Below, in pieces: positions 15,186 to 15,586 of a DNA stretch of 15,586 bases. The stretch is from assembly GCA_016195395.1 (NCBI GenBank), contig JACPZR010000294.1, forward strand, positions 1-15,586, given 5' to 3'. A program made the position numbers and the translations under genes. Every line of letters starts with the position of its first letter. Position 1 is the stretch's first letter. The notes under the pieces were generated by a model. That model was not told where the DNA came from. It searched no databases and was given only the letters and a program-made list of their open reading frames with translations. The stretch is from Spirochaetia bacterium. GTDB taxonomy: Bacteria > Spirochaetota > Leptospirae > Leptospirales > Leptonemataceae.

Positions 15186-15586
15186 TTATGCGATGCTTAC
15201 GGGCTCGCCGTTTCCGGCGGCTGCGCCTTTGGAAAGCCCCCGGATATCGAAGACTTGAATGGGCTTTTCTTTCCCCTTGACACGTATGGGATCCAGTTTC
15301 TTCCCCGCGTACTTCTGCTTTGCTCCACGGAGCATGTTCTCTGAAGCCAGCACTTGAAGCGGTTCGGCGGCGGAACATAGACGCGCAGCGAGGTTGACGG
15401 CATCGCCGATGGCCGTGAAGTCCATGCGGTCCCGTGAGCCCATATTCCCCACGACGACCTCTCCGCAGTTAAGTCCGATTCCAATCATCAACGGCTCCTG
15501 ATTCTCAGTCTGGCGGCGCGCGTTATTCTTCTTCACCGCCTCAATGACAGCGATGGCTGCCTGGACTGCGTGGTCTTCTTTGCCTT
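15186..15586 (-). CDS. Class III adenylate/guanylate cyclase, C-terminal part
   Basis: The frame is open from the right edge to TAA (15186-15188), giving about 133 residues of the C-terminal half of a class III cyclase catalytic domain; the start lies outside. After GKEDHAVQAAIAVIEAV comes IGIGLNCGEVVVGNMGSRDRMDFTAIGDAVNLAARL, the family core. The catalytic Asn and Arg of VNLAAR are present, and Thr replaces the substrate-specifying Asp (FTAIGD), as is usual in the class IIIb type. After the core the sequence continues to a C-terminal IRVKGKEKPIQVFDIRG typical of the fold. The N-terminal sensor or membrane domains are not visible, so whether the cyclase is soluble or membrane-bound is unknown. 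It lies 117 bp upstream of the preferred MFS start on the same strand. Confidence 0.93.
   Translation of the reverse strand, partial: GKEDHAVQAAIAVIEAVKKNNARRQTENQEPLMIGIGLNCGEVVVGNMGSRDRMDFTAIGDAVNLAARLCSAAEPLQVLASENMLRGAKQKYAGKKLDPIRVKGKEKPIQVFDIRGLSKGAAAGNGEPVSIA

Noticed and set aside
1..15586. CRISPR arrays, IS elements, tRNA, rRNA, integrases
   Set aside because: Reading both strands shows no regularly spaced repeats, transposase or integrase motifs, or tRNA/rRNA-like segments.

Overview
The window is gene-dense bacterial DNA, GC-rich by eye (roughly mid-50s percent). It shows no IS element, integrase, CRISPR array, rRNA or tRNA and looks like ordinary chromosome. The organism is probably a didermic, lipoprotein-rich bacterium. 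A DUF1566 (Lcl-type) lipoprotein with a permissive lipobox, a class III nucleotide cyclase and several unassigned exported proteins would fit a spirochaete of the Leptospirales (Leptonema/Turneriella type). That assignment is inference only.

Region 1 (1-4102, minus strand) reads from right to left: lipoyl synthase (lipA, GTG start), a 158-bp gap, a DUF1566 lipoprotein, a small unknown protein overlapping its end, an exported single-anchor protein, a multi-pass membrane protein, and an exported protein that runs off the left edge. The last five genes lie close together and look like an envelope-protein operon of unknown purpose. A 97-bp divergent gap (4103-4199) separates lipA from Region 2.

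Region 2 (4200-13321, plus strand) is a nine-gene unidirectional run: a Spinster-like MFS transporter with a roughly 108-residue insertion between TM1 and TM2, coaD (TTG start, good Shine-Dalgarno), then RDD, SpoIIM, an unnamed polytopic membrane protein, a DUF4129-like protein, a DUF4350-like protein, a MoxR AAA+ ATPase and a DUF58 protein. The last seven form a tightly coupled block: five junctions are 4-nt ATGA/GTGA overlaps and one is a longer overlap. MoxR ATPases are chaperone-like and DUF58 proteins carry a vWA-like fold. The block therefore probably encodes a membrane-anchored MoxR/vWA assembly or remodelling machine with integral membrane partners. Its substrate is unknown, and it is the most system-like element here.

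Region 3 (13338-15586, minus strand) reads from right to left: the C-terminal part of a class III adenylate/guanylate cyclase (cut by the right edge), a DHA1-type MFS exporter with a His-rich central loop, and a secreted DUF3859-like protein whose ribosome-binding site lies inside the end of the MFS gene. It converges on Region 2 with only 16 bp between stop codons and no visible terminator.

There is no gene-free stretch longer than about 160 bp.
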